DNA from: an uncultured Sphingomonadaceae bacterium | GTDB lineage: Bacteria; Pseudomonadota; Alphaproteobacteria; Sphingomonadales; Sphingomonadaceae | Assembly (NCBI GenBank): GCA_903871605.1 | Contig: CAIQHF010000012.1 | Location: forward strand, 124,001-188,000 | Reading direction: 5' to 3' | DNA length: 64,000 nucleotides | Shown here: in pieces, positions 9,672-17,918 of the stretch | Position numbering within the stretch: the first letter of the stretch is position 1 | Layout of the letters: each line of letters begins with the position of its first letter | Position numbers and translations under genes: made by a program | Notes under the pieces: generated by a model | What the model was told of the DNA's origin: nothing | Databases searched by the model: none | The model's input: the letters and a program-made list of their open reading frames with translations, nothing else

Positions 9672-9869
9672 ATGACGACACCCCCCGAGACGATCCGCGT
9701 CGCCACCTCTCGCGTGGTGTGCGACGGCGCCAGCGATATCCCGACCGGCGCCGCGCTCGGTCATCCCCGCGTGTTCCTCGAGATCGACGAGACAGGCTTC
9801 GTCGACTGCGGCTATTGCGACCGGCGCTTCGTGCTGACCGGCGGCCCTGCGGACCAGGCCGCGGCCTGA
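9672..9869 (+). CDS. CHCC-type zinc-finger protein
   Basis: A protein of about 65 residues (MTTPPETIRV start) with the conserved pattern Cys (VVCDG), His (LGHPRVFLEI) and Cys-x2-Cys (VDCGYCDRRFVL), matching the zf-CHCC family that includes the small zinc-binding accessory subunit of mitochondrial complex I (NDUFS6). In alphaproteobacteria such proteins are usually stand-alone and short, as here. An in-frame ATG at 9657 would add five residues. A direct role in complex I is an inference from the family only. A family B repeat follows. Confidence 0.85.
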   Translation: MTTPPETIRVATSRVVCDGASDIPTGAALGHPRVFLEIDETGFVDCGYCDRRFVLTGGPADQAAA

Positions 9870-9877
9870 TCGCTTGC

Positions 9878-9945
9878 GTCATCCCGGACTTGATCCGGGC
9901 GCCCGGAGCCCCGGATCCTGACTTTCGTCAGGATGACGACGGAGG
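9878..9945. repeat. Dispersed palindromic repeat, family B (GTCATCCCGGA type)
   Basis: The element begins GTCATCCCGGACTTGATCCG, itself a hairpin, and ends in CCTGACTTTCGTCAGGATGAC, also a hairpin. The outer ends GTCATCC and GGATGAC are inverted relative to each other. Further copies occur at 13783, 30029, 31758 and 45666. Confidence 0.85.
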
Positions 9946-9986
9946 GAAGGGATGACGCCGCCCGTCCGCCTGCCTATATCCCGGCG

Positions 9987-11414
9987 ATGACCAGCCTCAC
10001 CGATCCCCGCTCCTTCCTCTATCGCGACGGGCTCGATCCCGATGCTGCGCGGCGGCTGAGCGCGGAGGCGCTGGCGGCGACCGACGACGGCGAACTCTAT
10101 CTGCAATATCTCGCCTCGGAGAGTTTCGGCTTCGACGACGGCCGGCTCAAGACCGCCGATTTCAACACGCAATCGGGCTTCGGCCTGCGCGGCATTTCGG
10201 GCGAGACCACCGCCTTCGCCCACGCCAACGAGATTTCCGAGCGCGCGATCCGACGTGCCGCAGAGACGATGCGGCTGCTCGATCCCACCAAGGGGGCCAA
10301 AAGCGCGCCGCCCGCGCGCACCAATCGCCATCTCTATGGGGACGCCGATCCGCTCAGCCTCGTGCCCTTCGCCAAGAAGGTCGAGCTCTGCCAGACGATC
10401 GATGCGCTCGCACGGGCAAGAGACCCGCGGGTCTCGCAGGTGTCGGTCGGCCTCTCGGGGACGTGGAGCGTGGTCGAGATCGTGCGGCCCGACGGTTTCG
10501 TCGCGACCGACGTGCGGCCGCTGGTCCGTCTCAACGTGTCGATCGTCGTCGAGCAGAACGGGCGCCGCGAATCGGGCGTGTTCGGGCTGGGCGGCCGTTA
10601 TCTCTACGATCGGCTGTTCGCGCCGGCGACCTGGCAGCGCGCGATCGACGAGGCGCTGGCGCAGGCGCTGGTCAATCTCGAATCGGTCGCCGCACCCGCC
10701 GGCGAGACCGTCGTCGTCTGCGGCCCCGGCTGGCCCGGGGTATTGCTCCACGAGGCGATCGGCCATGGCCTCGAGGGTGATTTCAACCGCAAGGGCTCGT
10801 CGGCCTTCTCCGGGCGGATCGGCGAGCGCGTCGCGGCGCCTGGCGTCACCGTGGTCGACGACGGATCGATCGCCGATCGCCGCGGCTCGCTGTCGATCGA
10901 CGACGAGGGCACTCCCACGCAGTGCAACACGCTGATCGAGGACGGTATCCTCAAGGGCTATATGCAGGATCGGCTGAACGCACGGCTGATGGGCGTTCCC
11001 GCCACCGGCAACGGCCGCCGCGAAAGCTTCGCGCACGCGCCGATGCCGCGGATGACCAACACCTTCATGCTCGGGGGCAAGGACGACCCCGCCGAGATCC
11101 TCAGCCGCGTCAAGAACGGCGTCTACGCCAAGAGCTTTGGCGGCGGCCAGGTCGACATCACCTCGGGCAAGTTCGTGTTCACCTGCACCGAGGCCTATAA
11201 GATCGAGAATGGCCGGCTCGGCAGCCCGATCAAGGGCGCGACGCTGATCGGCGACGGCCCCTCGGTGCTCACCCGCGTCTCTGCGATCGGCAACGACATG
11301 GCGCTCGACGAGGGCATCGGCATCTGCGGAAAGGGCGGCCAATCGGTTCCGGCCGGCGTCGGCCAACCGACCTTGCTGATCGATCGGCTGACCGTCGGCG
11401 GCACCGCCGCCTGA
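9987..11414 (+). CDS. tldD: TldD metalloprotease
   Basis: A 475-residue member of the TldD/PmbA family (E. coli TldD is about 480). The active-site zinc motif is present as HEAIGHGLEGD at about residues 255-265 (HExxxH), followed by the conserved PTQCNTLIEDGILKGYMQDR and FGGGQVDITSGKFVFTCTEA segments. TldD with TldE/PmbA processes or degrades peptides, for example modified antibiotics and antitoxins. The partner gene is not here. MTSLTDPRSFLYRDG is the natural N-terminus; an upstream in-frame ATG lies in the repeat and is unlikely. Cytosolic. Confidence 0.95.
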   Translation: MTSLTDPRSFLYRDGLDPDAARRLSAEALAATDDGELYLQYLASESFGFDDGRLKTADFNTQSGFGLRGISGETTAFAHANEISERAIRRAAETMRLLDPTKGAKSAPPARTNRHLYGDADPLSLVPFAKKVELCQTIDALARARDPRVSQVSVGLSGTWSVVEIVRPDGFVATDVRPLVRLNVSIVVEQNGRRESGVFGLGGRYLYDRLFAPATWQRAIDEALAQALVNLESVAAPAGETVVVCGPGWPGVLLHEAIGHGLEGDFNRKGSSAFSGRIGERVAAPGVTVVDDGSIADRRGSLSIDDEGTPTQCNTLIEDGILKGYMQDRLNARLMGVPATGNGRRESFAHAPMPRMTNTFMLGGKDDPAEILSRVKNGVYAKSFGGGQVDITSGKFVFTCTEAYKIENGRLGSPIKGATLIGDGPSVLTRVSAIGNDMALDEGIGICGKGGQSVPAGVGQPTLLIDRLTVGGTAA

Positions 11415-11713
11415 GCGAGCGTTCGTTGATGCCGAGATCTTTCGCGATCTCGCCATCCGGCAAAATGGTGCGCGGCCTGCCCGCGTCGCACGGCATCACG
11501 ACGGCACCGTACGACGGCGCCATCGCGACACTCAGCCGCGGCCGAACGACACCCGGTATGCCGTTTGCGACGAATCGGATCGGCTGACCGCAGAACGATC
11601 ATCGCACGCATCTGCTGCCTAAAAATCGGGCACGGCTTCATAACTGCCTAACGTACGGGCGATCGTTACGCCCGCGAATCATGCCGCGTCGCGCAGACAG
11701 GTGTGTTTGCGTG
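11415..11713. other. 300-base non-coding stretch between tldD and the glnK promoter
   Basis: There is no convincing gene. A perfect stem CGAGATC/GATCTCG (11433-11439 / 11446-11452) with a six-base loop follows the tldD stop but lacks a T-run. TGGTGC at 11466-11471 could be half of an NtrC enhancer site, with no clear second half. The minus strand has a short helix-turn-helix-like reading (GEIAKDLGINERSL) that runs into tldD and is probably not expressed. Confidence 0.5.
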
Positions 11714-11730
11714 TTGGCACGCAACTTGCG
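11714..11730 (+). promoter_or_regulatory. Sigma-54 (RpoN) promoter of glnK-amtB
   Basis: TTGGCACGCAACTTGC gives the -24 GG at 11716-11717 and the -12 GC at 11728-11729 with the invariant ten-base spacing, a near-perfect match to TGGCACG-N4-TTGC. The expected transcription start is about 11740, just over 20 bases before the glnK ATG. Nitrogen control through NtrC is the expected mode for this operon. Confidence 0.9.
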
Positions 11731-11762
11731 ACGGGCTTCGAGGGCAAAATCAGGGAGGCGGC

Positions 11763-12101
11763 ATGAAACTGATCATTGCGATCATAAAGCCATTCAAGTT
11801 GGACGAGGTGCGCGAAGCGCTCTCCGGCGTCGGCGTCGCGGGGATGACCGTGACCGAGGTGAAGGGCTTCGGCCGACAGAAGGGCCAGACCGAAATCTAC
11901 CGTGGGGCCGAATATTCGACCAACATGGTGCCGAAGATCAAGGTCGAGGTGGCGTGCGCCAGCGACCTCGCACCACGCGTGGTCGAGGCGATCCAGCAAT
12001 CGGCCAACACCGGCGCGATCGGCGACGGCAAGATTTTCGTGCTCGATCTCGTGCAGGCGGTGCGGATCCGCACCGGCGAGATCGACGACACCGCGCTTTG
12101 A
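11763..12101 (+). CDS. glnK: Nitrogen regulatory protein P-II
   Basis: A 112-residue PII protein that senses 2-oxoglutarate and ATP/ADP and, when unmodified, binds and closes AmtB. The T-loop is intact (GFGRQKGQTEIYRGAEYSTN) with Tyr51 in the EY site, the target of GlnD uridylylation; glnD is found at 45.8 kb. The C-terminal signature GDGKIFVLDLVQAVRIRTGE binds nucleotide. AGGGAGG precedes the ATG at a good distance. It is followed 11 bases later by amtB, so I prefer the GlnK name to GlnB. Expression from the sigma-54 promoter at 11714. Confidence 0.95.
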   Translation: MKLIIAIIKPFKLDEVREALSGVGVAGMTVTEVKGFGRQKGQTEIYRGAEYSTNMVPKIKVEVACASDLAPRVVEAIQQSANTGAIGDGKIFVLDLVQAVRIRTGEIDDTAL

Positions 12102-12112
12102 GGAAAGGGGGA

Positions 12113-13576
12113 ATGATGAAGCCACTCAACAAGCTGGGCCTCGGCCTGGCGACGCTGGGGATCGCGGCACTCGCCGCCCATCCCGCTTTCGCGCAAACCG
12201 CCGCCACGGCGGCCACGACCTCGCCGATCCCCGCCGCCACCGTCAACAAGGGCGACACCGCCTGGATGATGGTCTCGACGCTGCTCGTGCTGATGATGTC
12301 GATCCCGGGGCTCGCGCTGTTCTACGGTGGCCTGGTGCGCACCAAGAACATGCTGTCGATCCTGACGCAGGTGCTGATGATCGTCTGCATGGTCGGCGTG
12401 ATCTGGGTCACCTGGGGCTATTCGGAGGCGTTCACCGCCGGCCCGACGCCCTTCTTCGGCGGCCTCTCCAAACTCTTCCTCAAGGGCGTCGACGCCAACG
12501 CCCAGGCGGCGACCTTCTCCAACGGGGTCTATATTCCCGAGCTGGTCTATGTCCTCTTCCAGATGACCTTCGCGATGATCACCCCCGCGCTGATCATCGG
12601 CAGCTTCGCGGAGCGCGTTCGCTTCTCGCCGCTGATGCTGTTCGTGGCACTGTGGGTGACGCTGGTCTATTTCCCGATCGCGCACATGGTCTGGTATTGG
12701 GAAGGCCCCGACGCGATGGCGGCGGCCGCGATCAAGGGCGGCCAGGCGCTGACCGACGCCACCAACGACGCCGGCTGGCTGTTCCAGAAGGGCGCGCTCG
12801 ATTTCGCCGGCGGCACCGTCGTCCACATCAATGCGGGCATCGCCGGTTTCGTCGGCTGCCTGATCTTCGGCAAGCGCCTGGGCTATCCGCATGAGCCGAT
12901 GCCGCCGCACTCGCTGACGATGACGATGATCGGCGCCTCGCTGCTGTGGGTGGGCTGGTTCGGCTTCAACGCCGGCTCCAACCTCGAGAGCAACGGCGTC
13001 ACCGCGGTCGCCTTCATGAACACGATGATCGCCACCGCCGCCGCCGGCCTCTCCTGGCTGCTCGTCGAGCAGGTCGTGAAAGGCAAGCCGTCGCTGCTCG
13101 GCGCCGCCTCGGGCGTCGTCGCGGGGCTCGTCGCGGTGACGCCTGCGTCGGGTTATGCCGGCACGATGGGCTCGGTGATCCTCGGCCTGATGGTCTCGCC
13201 GATCTGCTTCTTCTTCGTCACCACGGTGAAGTCGAAGTTCGGCTACGACGACTCGCTCGACGTGTTCGGCGTCCATTGCATCGGCGGCATCACCGGCGCG
13301 CTGATGACGGGCATCCTCGCCAATCCCTATTTCGGCGGGCAGGGCGCGGGTGACTACACCACCAAGCCCGGCACGATGCTGACCGCTCCCTATGACTGGG
13401 TGCATCAGCTGACCGTCCAGGGCGAGGCCGTTCTGGTCACGCTGCTGTGGTCGGGGATCATCTCGGCGATCCTGTTCATCGCCATCGACAAGACGTGGGG
13501 CATGCGCGCCACGCCCGAACAGGAGTCGGAAGGCCTCGACATCGTCGATCACGGCGAGCGCGCCTACCACTTCTAA
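12113..13576 (+). CDS. amtB: Ammonium transporter
   Basis: A 487-residue Amt/MEP/Rh channel protein with an N-terminal signal peptide (KLGLGLATLGIAALAAHPAFA) and 11 membrane segments. The pore twin histidines are present in GGTVVHINAGIAGFVG and DVFGVHCIGGITGAL, as is the FYGGLVRTKN motif of the first segments. It conducts ammonia/ammonium into the cell and is gated by GlnK, encoded immediately upstream. AGGAAAGGGGGA serves as ribosome-binding site; two adjacent ATGs at 12113 and 12116 are possible. A rho-independent terminator follows. Confidence 0.96.
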   Translation: MMKPLNKLGLGLATLGIAALAAHPAFAQTAATAATTSPIPAATVNKGDTAWMMVSTLLVLMMSIPGLALFYGGLVRTKNMLSILTQVLMIVCMVGVIWVTWGYSEAFTAGPTPFFGGLSKLFLKGVDANAQAATFSNGVYIPELVYVLFQMTFAMITPALIIGSFAERVRFSPLMLFVALWVTLVYFPIAHMVWYWEGPDAMAAAAIKGGQALTDATNDAGWLFQKGALDFAGGTVVHINAGIAGFVGCLIFGKRLGYPHEPMPPHSLTMTMIGASLLWVGWFGFNAGSNLESNGVTAVAFMNTMIATAAAGLSWLLVEQVVKGKPSLLGAASGVVAGLVAVTPASGYAGTMGSVILGLMVSPICFFFVTTVKSKFGYDDSLDVFGVHCIGGITGALMTGILANPYFGGQGAGDYTTKPGTMLTAPYDWVHQLTVQGEAVLVTLLWSGIISAILFIAIDKTWGMRATPEQESEGLDIVDHGERAYHF

Positions 13577-13603
13577 AAGAGCTTCCTCCTGCGAAGAAGA
13601 CTG

Positions 13604-13634
13604 GGCCGGCGGGGCAACTCGCCGGCCTCTTTTT
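13604..13634 (+). terminator. Rho-independent terminator of glnK-amtB
   Basis: An 8-bp GC stem GGCCGGCG (13604-13611) / CGCCGGCC (13620-13627) is followed by TCTTTTT. It lies 28 bases after the amtB stop. Confidence 0.88.
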
Positions 13635-13782
13635 GTGGGCCTCAGGTGGCGGCGCGATGCATCCGCATCGCCCTGCTATCCTCGCATAAGCTCGGGCGCG
13701 CGTTCGCGCTTGCGGACCCCTCGGGCCGGTCGGCCGGGATCGAGATAGATTGCTGCCGGTCTCGCGCGGCCTCCTTCACCCC

Positions 13783-13912
13783 TCATCCCGGACGTGATCC
13801 GGGATCGATAGACGCGGCGCGTGGAGCGCAAGCGCGCCTGACGGTGGCCTCGTCGCGCGCCTTGGGCCGCGCGCATATGGATCCTGACCTCCGTCAGGAT
13901 GACGGGAATAGG
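13783..13912. repeat. Dispersed palindromic repeat, family B, expanded copy
   Basis: It begins CTCATCCCGGACGTGATCCG and ends in CCTGACCTCCGTCAGGATGAC, with about 80 bases of GC-rich sequence between the two hairpins. The ends are the same as in the copies at 9878 and 45666; the middle differs. Together with the preceding gap it fills most of 13635-13925, where I see no gene. Confidence 0.8.
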
Positions 13913-13925
13913 GGGCGTCGGCGCC

Positions 13926-14345
13926 TTATTCCTGGAGCCGCTCGATCATCGGCAGCAGCGCGGAGATATCATAGCCGGCGTTGGCGGCCTTGGCGGCGAT
14001 CTCGCTCGGCGGATCGCCAGCGGCACCCCGCGCCAGTGCCCACAAATAGGTCGAGCGCGTGCCGGAGCGGCAGAAGGCGAGCGCCGGACCGGGCTGCGCC
14101 AGTGCCGCACTCATCGCCTCGACCTGCTCGGCGGAGAAACCCGAATGGTCGACCGGGATATGCGCATAGCCCAGCCCTGCCGCCTTCGCCGCCGCCTCGA
14201 TCGACGCGGCGCTGGGTTGCCCCGGCTGCTCGTCGTCGGGGCGGTTGTTGATGATCGTCCGAACCCCCTGCGCGGCGGCGGTCGCGACGTCCTCGGGCTG
14301 GATTTGGCCGGCGACCATTATGGTCTCGTCGAGCGTGCGGAACAT
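13926..14345 (-). CDS. TIGR01244 family sulfur transferase / DSP-like phosphatase
   Basis: A 139-residue protein of the family often fused to or paired with beta-lactamase-like persulfide dioxygenases. It has a dual-specificity phosphatase-like fold with the catalytic P-loop FCRSGTRS (Cys then Arg) and the upstream Asp in YAHIPVDHSG. The N-terminal FRTLDETIMVAGQIQPEDV and INNRPDDEQPGQP are family hallmarks. A role in sulfide/persulfide handling is inferred from the family; no blh or sulfide:quinone reductase gene is adjacent. Confidence 0.85.
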   Translation of the reverse strand: MFRTLDETIMVAGQIQPEDVATAAAQGVRTIINNRPDDEQPGQPSAASIEAAAKAAGLGYAHIPVDHSGFSAEQVEAMSAALAQPGPALAFCRSGTRSTYLWALARGAAGDPPSEIAAKAANAGYDISALLPMIERLQE

Positions 14346-14365
14346 GGGGCGTCTCTCCTTGGTCG

Positions 14366-14456
14366 AACATTCCCCCCGCGCAGGCGGGAGCCCAGAGCGT
14401 CGGGCGATAGCGTTTGCAGCCTTGGCCCCCGCCTCGCGGGGGAGCGGATATCGTCG
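14366..14456. repeat. Dispersed palindromic repeat, family A (divergent copy)
   Basis: The left arm CCCCCCGCGCAGGCGGGAGCCCA and the right arm TTGGCCCCCGCCTCGCGGGGG form two internal hairpins and pair with each other. It lies between the sulfur transferase and recQ on the minus strand. Confidence 0.75.
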
Positions 14457-14468
14457 CCGTGCCTTAGC

Positions 14469-16235
14469 CTATCCCTGCCAGCCGCGCAGCACCTCGAGGA
14501 AGGCTTCGCCATAGGCCTCGCGCTTGGCCTCGCCGACGCCGGTCACCTGCGCGAGCCCCGCCATCGTCGTGGGGTGCAGCCCTGCCATCTCGCGCAGCGT
14601 CGAATCGTGGAAGACGACATAGGGAGGGACGCCCTTGGCCATCGCGATCTCGCGGCGCCTGGCGCGCAGCGCCTCGAACAGCGGATCGTGCGGATGCTCC
14701 TGCGCGTCGCGGCTCTTGCGCTTGCGCTCGCGCTTGGGCGCCATCACCAGCCCGACCGGCTCCTCACCCTTGAGGATCGCGCGCGCCGAGGGGCCGAACG
14801 ACAGGCCGCCATATTCGTCGGCGCGCAGCGCGTCGCGCGCGATCAGCACGCGCGCCACCGGGCGGACGAGCTTCAGCTCCTCCTCGTCGGCGATGCCATA
14901 GACCGAGAGCCGGTTGTGGTTGTTCGCGATCACCTTCTCGGTGTCGTGTCCGGCAAGAACGTCGAGCAGATGGCCGACACCGAAGCGCATCTCGGTGCGG
15001 AACGCCGCCGACAGCAATTTGCGCGCGACCTCGGTGACGTCGACCGTCGCGGGCGGGCTCAGGCAATTGTCGCAATTGCCGCAGCGCGTCGGCGGGGTCT
15101 CGCCGAAATGGCGCAGCAGGATCGCGCGGCGGCAGTCGCTGGTCTCGACCAGCATGCCGAGCGCGGCGAGCCGCGTTCGCTCGCCCGCCATCCGCGTTTC
15201 GTCGACTTCCGCCAGGCGCCGCCTGGCGCGGGCGAAATCCTCGGCGCCCCAGAAGAGCTGGGCGACCGCGGGCTCGCCATCGCGGCCGGCGCGACCTGTT
15301 TCCTGATAATAGGCCTCGATCGACTTGGGCAGGCCGGCGTGGGCCACGAAGCGGACGTCGGGCTTGTCGATCCCCATGCCGAACGCGATCGTCGCGACCA
15401 TCACCATGTCTTCCGAGGCGACGAAGTCGCGCTGGTTGCGCTGGCGCACCGCCGGATCGAGCCCGGCATGATAGGCGCGCGTCGAGCGGCCGAGCCCGGC
15501 GAGCTGCGTCGCGATGCGATCGGTCGCGTCGCGCGTCGGCGCATAGACGATGCCCGCGCCGGGCTGGTCGGCGATGAACGCCTTGAGTTGCTGCGCCAAC
15601 CCGTCGCGCGGCGAGATCTGGTAGCGGATGTTGGGGCGATCGAAGCCTGCGACGATCAACCCGTCCTGCGGGAGCCCGAGCTGCTGGAGGATGTCCGCGC
15701 GGGTGTGTGCGTCGGCGGTGGCCGTGAGCGCGAGCCGCGGCACATCGGGGAAGCGATCGAGCAGCGGACGCAGCAGCCGGTAGTCGGGGCGGAAATCATG
15801 CCCCCATTCGCTGACGCAATGCGCTTCGTCGATCGCGAACAGCGAGAGCTCGGTGGCCTGGAGCAGGTTGCGGAAACTCTCGTTCGAGGCGCGTTCTGGG
15901 GCCACGTAGAGCAGATCGAGATCGCCGTCGCGGAAGCGGCGCATCGTTTCGGCGCGATCGTCGTCGGCCGAGGTGAGCGTCGCCGCCTTGATCCCGAAGC
16001 CTTCGGCCGAGCGGACCTGGTCGTGCATCAGCGCGATCAGCGGCGAGATCACCACCGCGGTGCCGGTGCGCGCCAGCGCGGGCAGCTGGTAGCAGAGCGA
16101 CTTGCCCGCGCCCGTCGGCATCACCGCGAGCGTACCCAGCCCCGCCATCACGCGGCCGACGACCTGCGCCTGCACGCCGCGAAAGCCCGAAAAGCCGAAG
16201 GTCGCGTGGAGAATGTCGAGCGGATCGGCGGTCAT
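14469..16235 (-). CDS. recQ: ATP-dependent DNA helicase RecQ
   Basis: A 588-residue superfamily 2 helicase. It shows the Q-motif/Walker A region VMPTGAGKSLCYQLPAL, Walker B DEAHCVSEWGHDFRPDY, motif VI YYQETGRAGRDGEPA, the four-Cys zinc-binding subdomain (CRRAILLRHF ... CGNCDNC), a winged-helix RQC region and a C-terminal HRDC domain (about 510-588). It unwinds recombination intermediates in 3'-5' direction in repair and RecF-type recombination. Length and motif set are normal. A 112-base gap separates it from the divergent thioredoxin-like gene. Confidence 0.96.
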   Translation of the reverse strand: MTADPLDILHATFGFSGFRGVQAQVVGRVMAGLGTLAVMPTGAGKSLCYQLPALARTGTAVVISPLIALMHDQVRSAEGFGIKAATLTSADDDRAETMRRFRDGDLDLLYVAPERASNESFRNLLQATELSLFAIDEAHCVSEWGHDFRPDYRLLRPLLDRFPDVPRLALTATADAHTRADILQQLGLPQDGLIVAGFDRPNIRYQISPRDGLAQQLKAFIADQPGAGIVYAPTRDATDRIATQLAGLGRSTRAYHAGLDPAVRQRNQRDFVASEDMVMVATIAFGMGIDKPDVRFVAHAGLPKSIEAYYQETGRAGRDGEPAVAQLFWGAEDFARARRRLAEVDETRMAGERTRLAALGMLVETSDCRRAILLRHFGETPPTRCGNCDNCLSPPATVDVTEVARKLLSAAFRTEMRFGVGHLLDVLAGHDTEKVIANNHNRLSVYGIADEEELKLVRPVARVLIARDALRADEYGGLSFGPSARAILKGEEPVGLVMAPKRERKRKSRDAQEHPHDPLFEALRARRREIAMAKGVPPYVVFHDSTLREMAGLHPTTMAGLAQVTGVGEAKREAYGEAFLEVLRGWQG

Positions 16236-16347
16236 GCCCGTCGGTTAGCCTGCGCGACCCCCGGCGTCACCCCGTTCAAGCTGCGCTTGGCCCTGTCGAG
16301 CAACAGCTTTGTGGCGCGCCGGCTACGCCGCGGGTTAGGCCAGCGCC

Positions 16348-16869
16348 ATGATCAGACAGTTCGCGTTCGCTCCGCTCGCCCTTCTCGCGCTTCTTGCCGC
16401 CCCCGCCGTCGCGCCGGCCGCGCCGCCGGCGCCGCACATCTCGATCGCCGGGATCGATCAGCTGCCGCAGCCGCTGCCCTATCCCTATGACGAGCAGGCC
16501 GATGCGGCGGCGGCCGTCGCCACGGCGCGCATGCAGGCCAAGCGCGAGCATAAGCGGCTGCTGGTCGATCTCGGCGGCAATTGGTGCGGCGATTGCCGCG
16601 TGCTCGCCGCGATCATGGCGCTGCCCGATCTGAAGCCCTTCCTCGACCGGCATTTCGTGATCGTGAAGGTCGATATCGGTCGGTACGACAAGAATGGCGA
16701 TATCGCCGCGCATTATGGTGTCACCGGCAGGCTCGACGGCGTTCCGGCGATGCTCGTCGTCGATCCGGTGCATGACCGGCTGGTCAATGGCGGCCGACTG
16801 TTCGCGCTCACCGACGCGCGCCACATGACGCCGCAGGGGCTGGCCGACTGGCTGGCGCAATGGGCGTGA
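16348..16869 (+). CDS. Exported thioredoxin-like protein
   Basis: A 173-residue protein with a signal peptide (RQFAFAPLALLALLAAPAVAPA) and a thioredoxin-fold domain. The redox motif is NWCGDCRVL at Cys80 and Cys83 (CGDC rather than CGPC), and the cis-Pro loop appears as LDGVPAMLVVD. Such DUF255/thioredoxin_7-like proteins act in periplasmic thiol redox; the substrate is unknown. It converges with the aspartic protease gene, whose stop lies three bases away. Confidence 0.85.
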   Translation: MIRQFAFAPLALLALLAAPAVAPAAPPAPHISIAGIDQLPQPLPYPYDEQADAAAAVATARMQAKREHKRLLVDLGGNWCGDCRVLAAIMALPDLKPFLDRHFVIVKVDIGRYDKNGDIAAHYGVTGRLDGVPAMLVVDPVHDRLVNGGRLFALTDARHMTPQGLADWLAQWA

Positions 16870-16871
16870 CG

Positions 16872-17858
16872 TCAGTCGGTCGTATGGAAGCCGATCGTCA
16901 CGACATTCTTCTCGTCGGCGCGCATCAGCCTGACCGTGCGGCGGCCGAAGTCGATCGAGACGCGGGTGAAAGCCTGCATCATATCCATCCCCAATAGCAT
17001 TGCCGGCTTGGTCGTCAGCCCGAAGCGTTCGAACACATGGGCATCGTCGAACGCGATGACGACATTGGTCAGGTGGAAGGCGCCCAGCCGCAGGTCGCGG
17101 ATTGGCGCATAGCTGGCGACGATCTTGCGGCCCGTGACGTCGGTGATCGTCACCGGCTGCGGCACCGCCCGTTTGTGGCGGACGAGCTTGTCGTGCAGGA
17201 CCGTGTTGCCGATCGTCACCATGCTGCCGGTATCGACGATCGCATAGACATGCTGTCCGGCAACATCGGCATCGGCGAGGACGAGCTGCCCGAAGCGGCT
17301 GCGCGCGGTGACCACGATCTCGTTGGACGCCGGGGAACGCACCACGCGGTCGGCCGGCTCGACCGACATCCGGTGGTGGACGAGATCGATCACGACCTTC
17401 TTGTGCGCCAGCGTATCGATTCCGAGTATGCCCTCGCCGCCGAGATTGGCCTCGTCGAGCACGGGCGCCACGATCGCCTTGGCAGGAAGCGCGCCAACGT
17501 AGAGCGAATCGATCTGGACGGCCGGAACCTCGCTCTCGCCGCCGACGCTGTGGAGCGGCACCGTTCCCGCCGGGCGCAGCCCGAGTTCGGCGGCGAGCCG
17601 GCTCGAGACGACGGTGCGCGTCGCGCCGCTGTCGACGATGAATCGATACGGCCCCTTGCCGTCGATCAGGACCGGAACCGTCATCCGCGTATCGATCTCG
17701 CGCAGCTTGACCGCGGTGCTCGCCGGATCGCCGGGAACAGTGGTGGCGTCGATCGGAAGCGGCGGCGTCGGCGCGGGGGCCGCGGGTGGGGACGGCGACG
17801 GCTCGGCCTGGAGCATTGCGAGCAATACGGCGATCGCCGTCGATATCGACATCCTCAT
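16872..17858 (-). CDS. Twin-domain retropepsin-like aspartic protease, exported
   Basis: A 328-residue protein with an N-terminal signal-like segment (ISTAIAVLLAMLQA) and a proline-rich linker. It holds two complete retropepsin-like lobes: the first with VDSGATRTVVSSRLAAELGL (Asp76) and closing ILGIDTLAHKKVVIDL, the second with VDTGSMVTIGN (Asp209) and closing LLGMDMMQAFTRVSIDF. Both lobes keep the catalytic D-S/T-G triad. The family usually dimerises from single lobes, so one chain may form the active enzyme. Target unknown; a periplasmic location is inferred. Confidence 0.85.
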   Translation of the reverse strand: MRMSISTAIAVLLAMLQAEPSPSPPAAPAPTPPLPIDATTVPGDPASTAVKLREIDTRMTVPVLIDGKGPYRFIVDSGATRTVVSSRLAAELGLRPAGTVPLHSVGGESEVPAVQIDSLYVGALPAKAIVAPVLDEANLGGEGILGIDTLAHKKVVIDLVHHRMSVEPADRVVRSPASNEIVVTARSRFGQLVLADADVAGQHVYAIVDTGSMVTIGNTVLHDKLVRHKRAVPQPVTITDVTGRKIVASYAPIRDLRLGAFHLTNVVIAFDDAHVFERFGLTTKPAMLLGMDMMQAFTRVSIDFGRRTVRLMRADEKNVVTIGFHTTD

Positions 17859-17918
17859 CCCCCCTCGCCGTTTTAGGGGGATGCTACACCGAAGCCGCCG
17901 ACTGGCAAGCCGCGCACC

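Noticed and set aside
9933-9986. Longer start for TldD
   Set aside because: The extra 18 residues are read from the end of a family B repeat; the family begins near MTSLTDP.
13635-14251. Plus-strand open frame opposite the sulfur transferase
   Set aside because: It reads through a family B repeat and then antisense to a gene with a clear catalytic motif.
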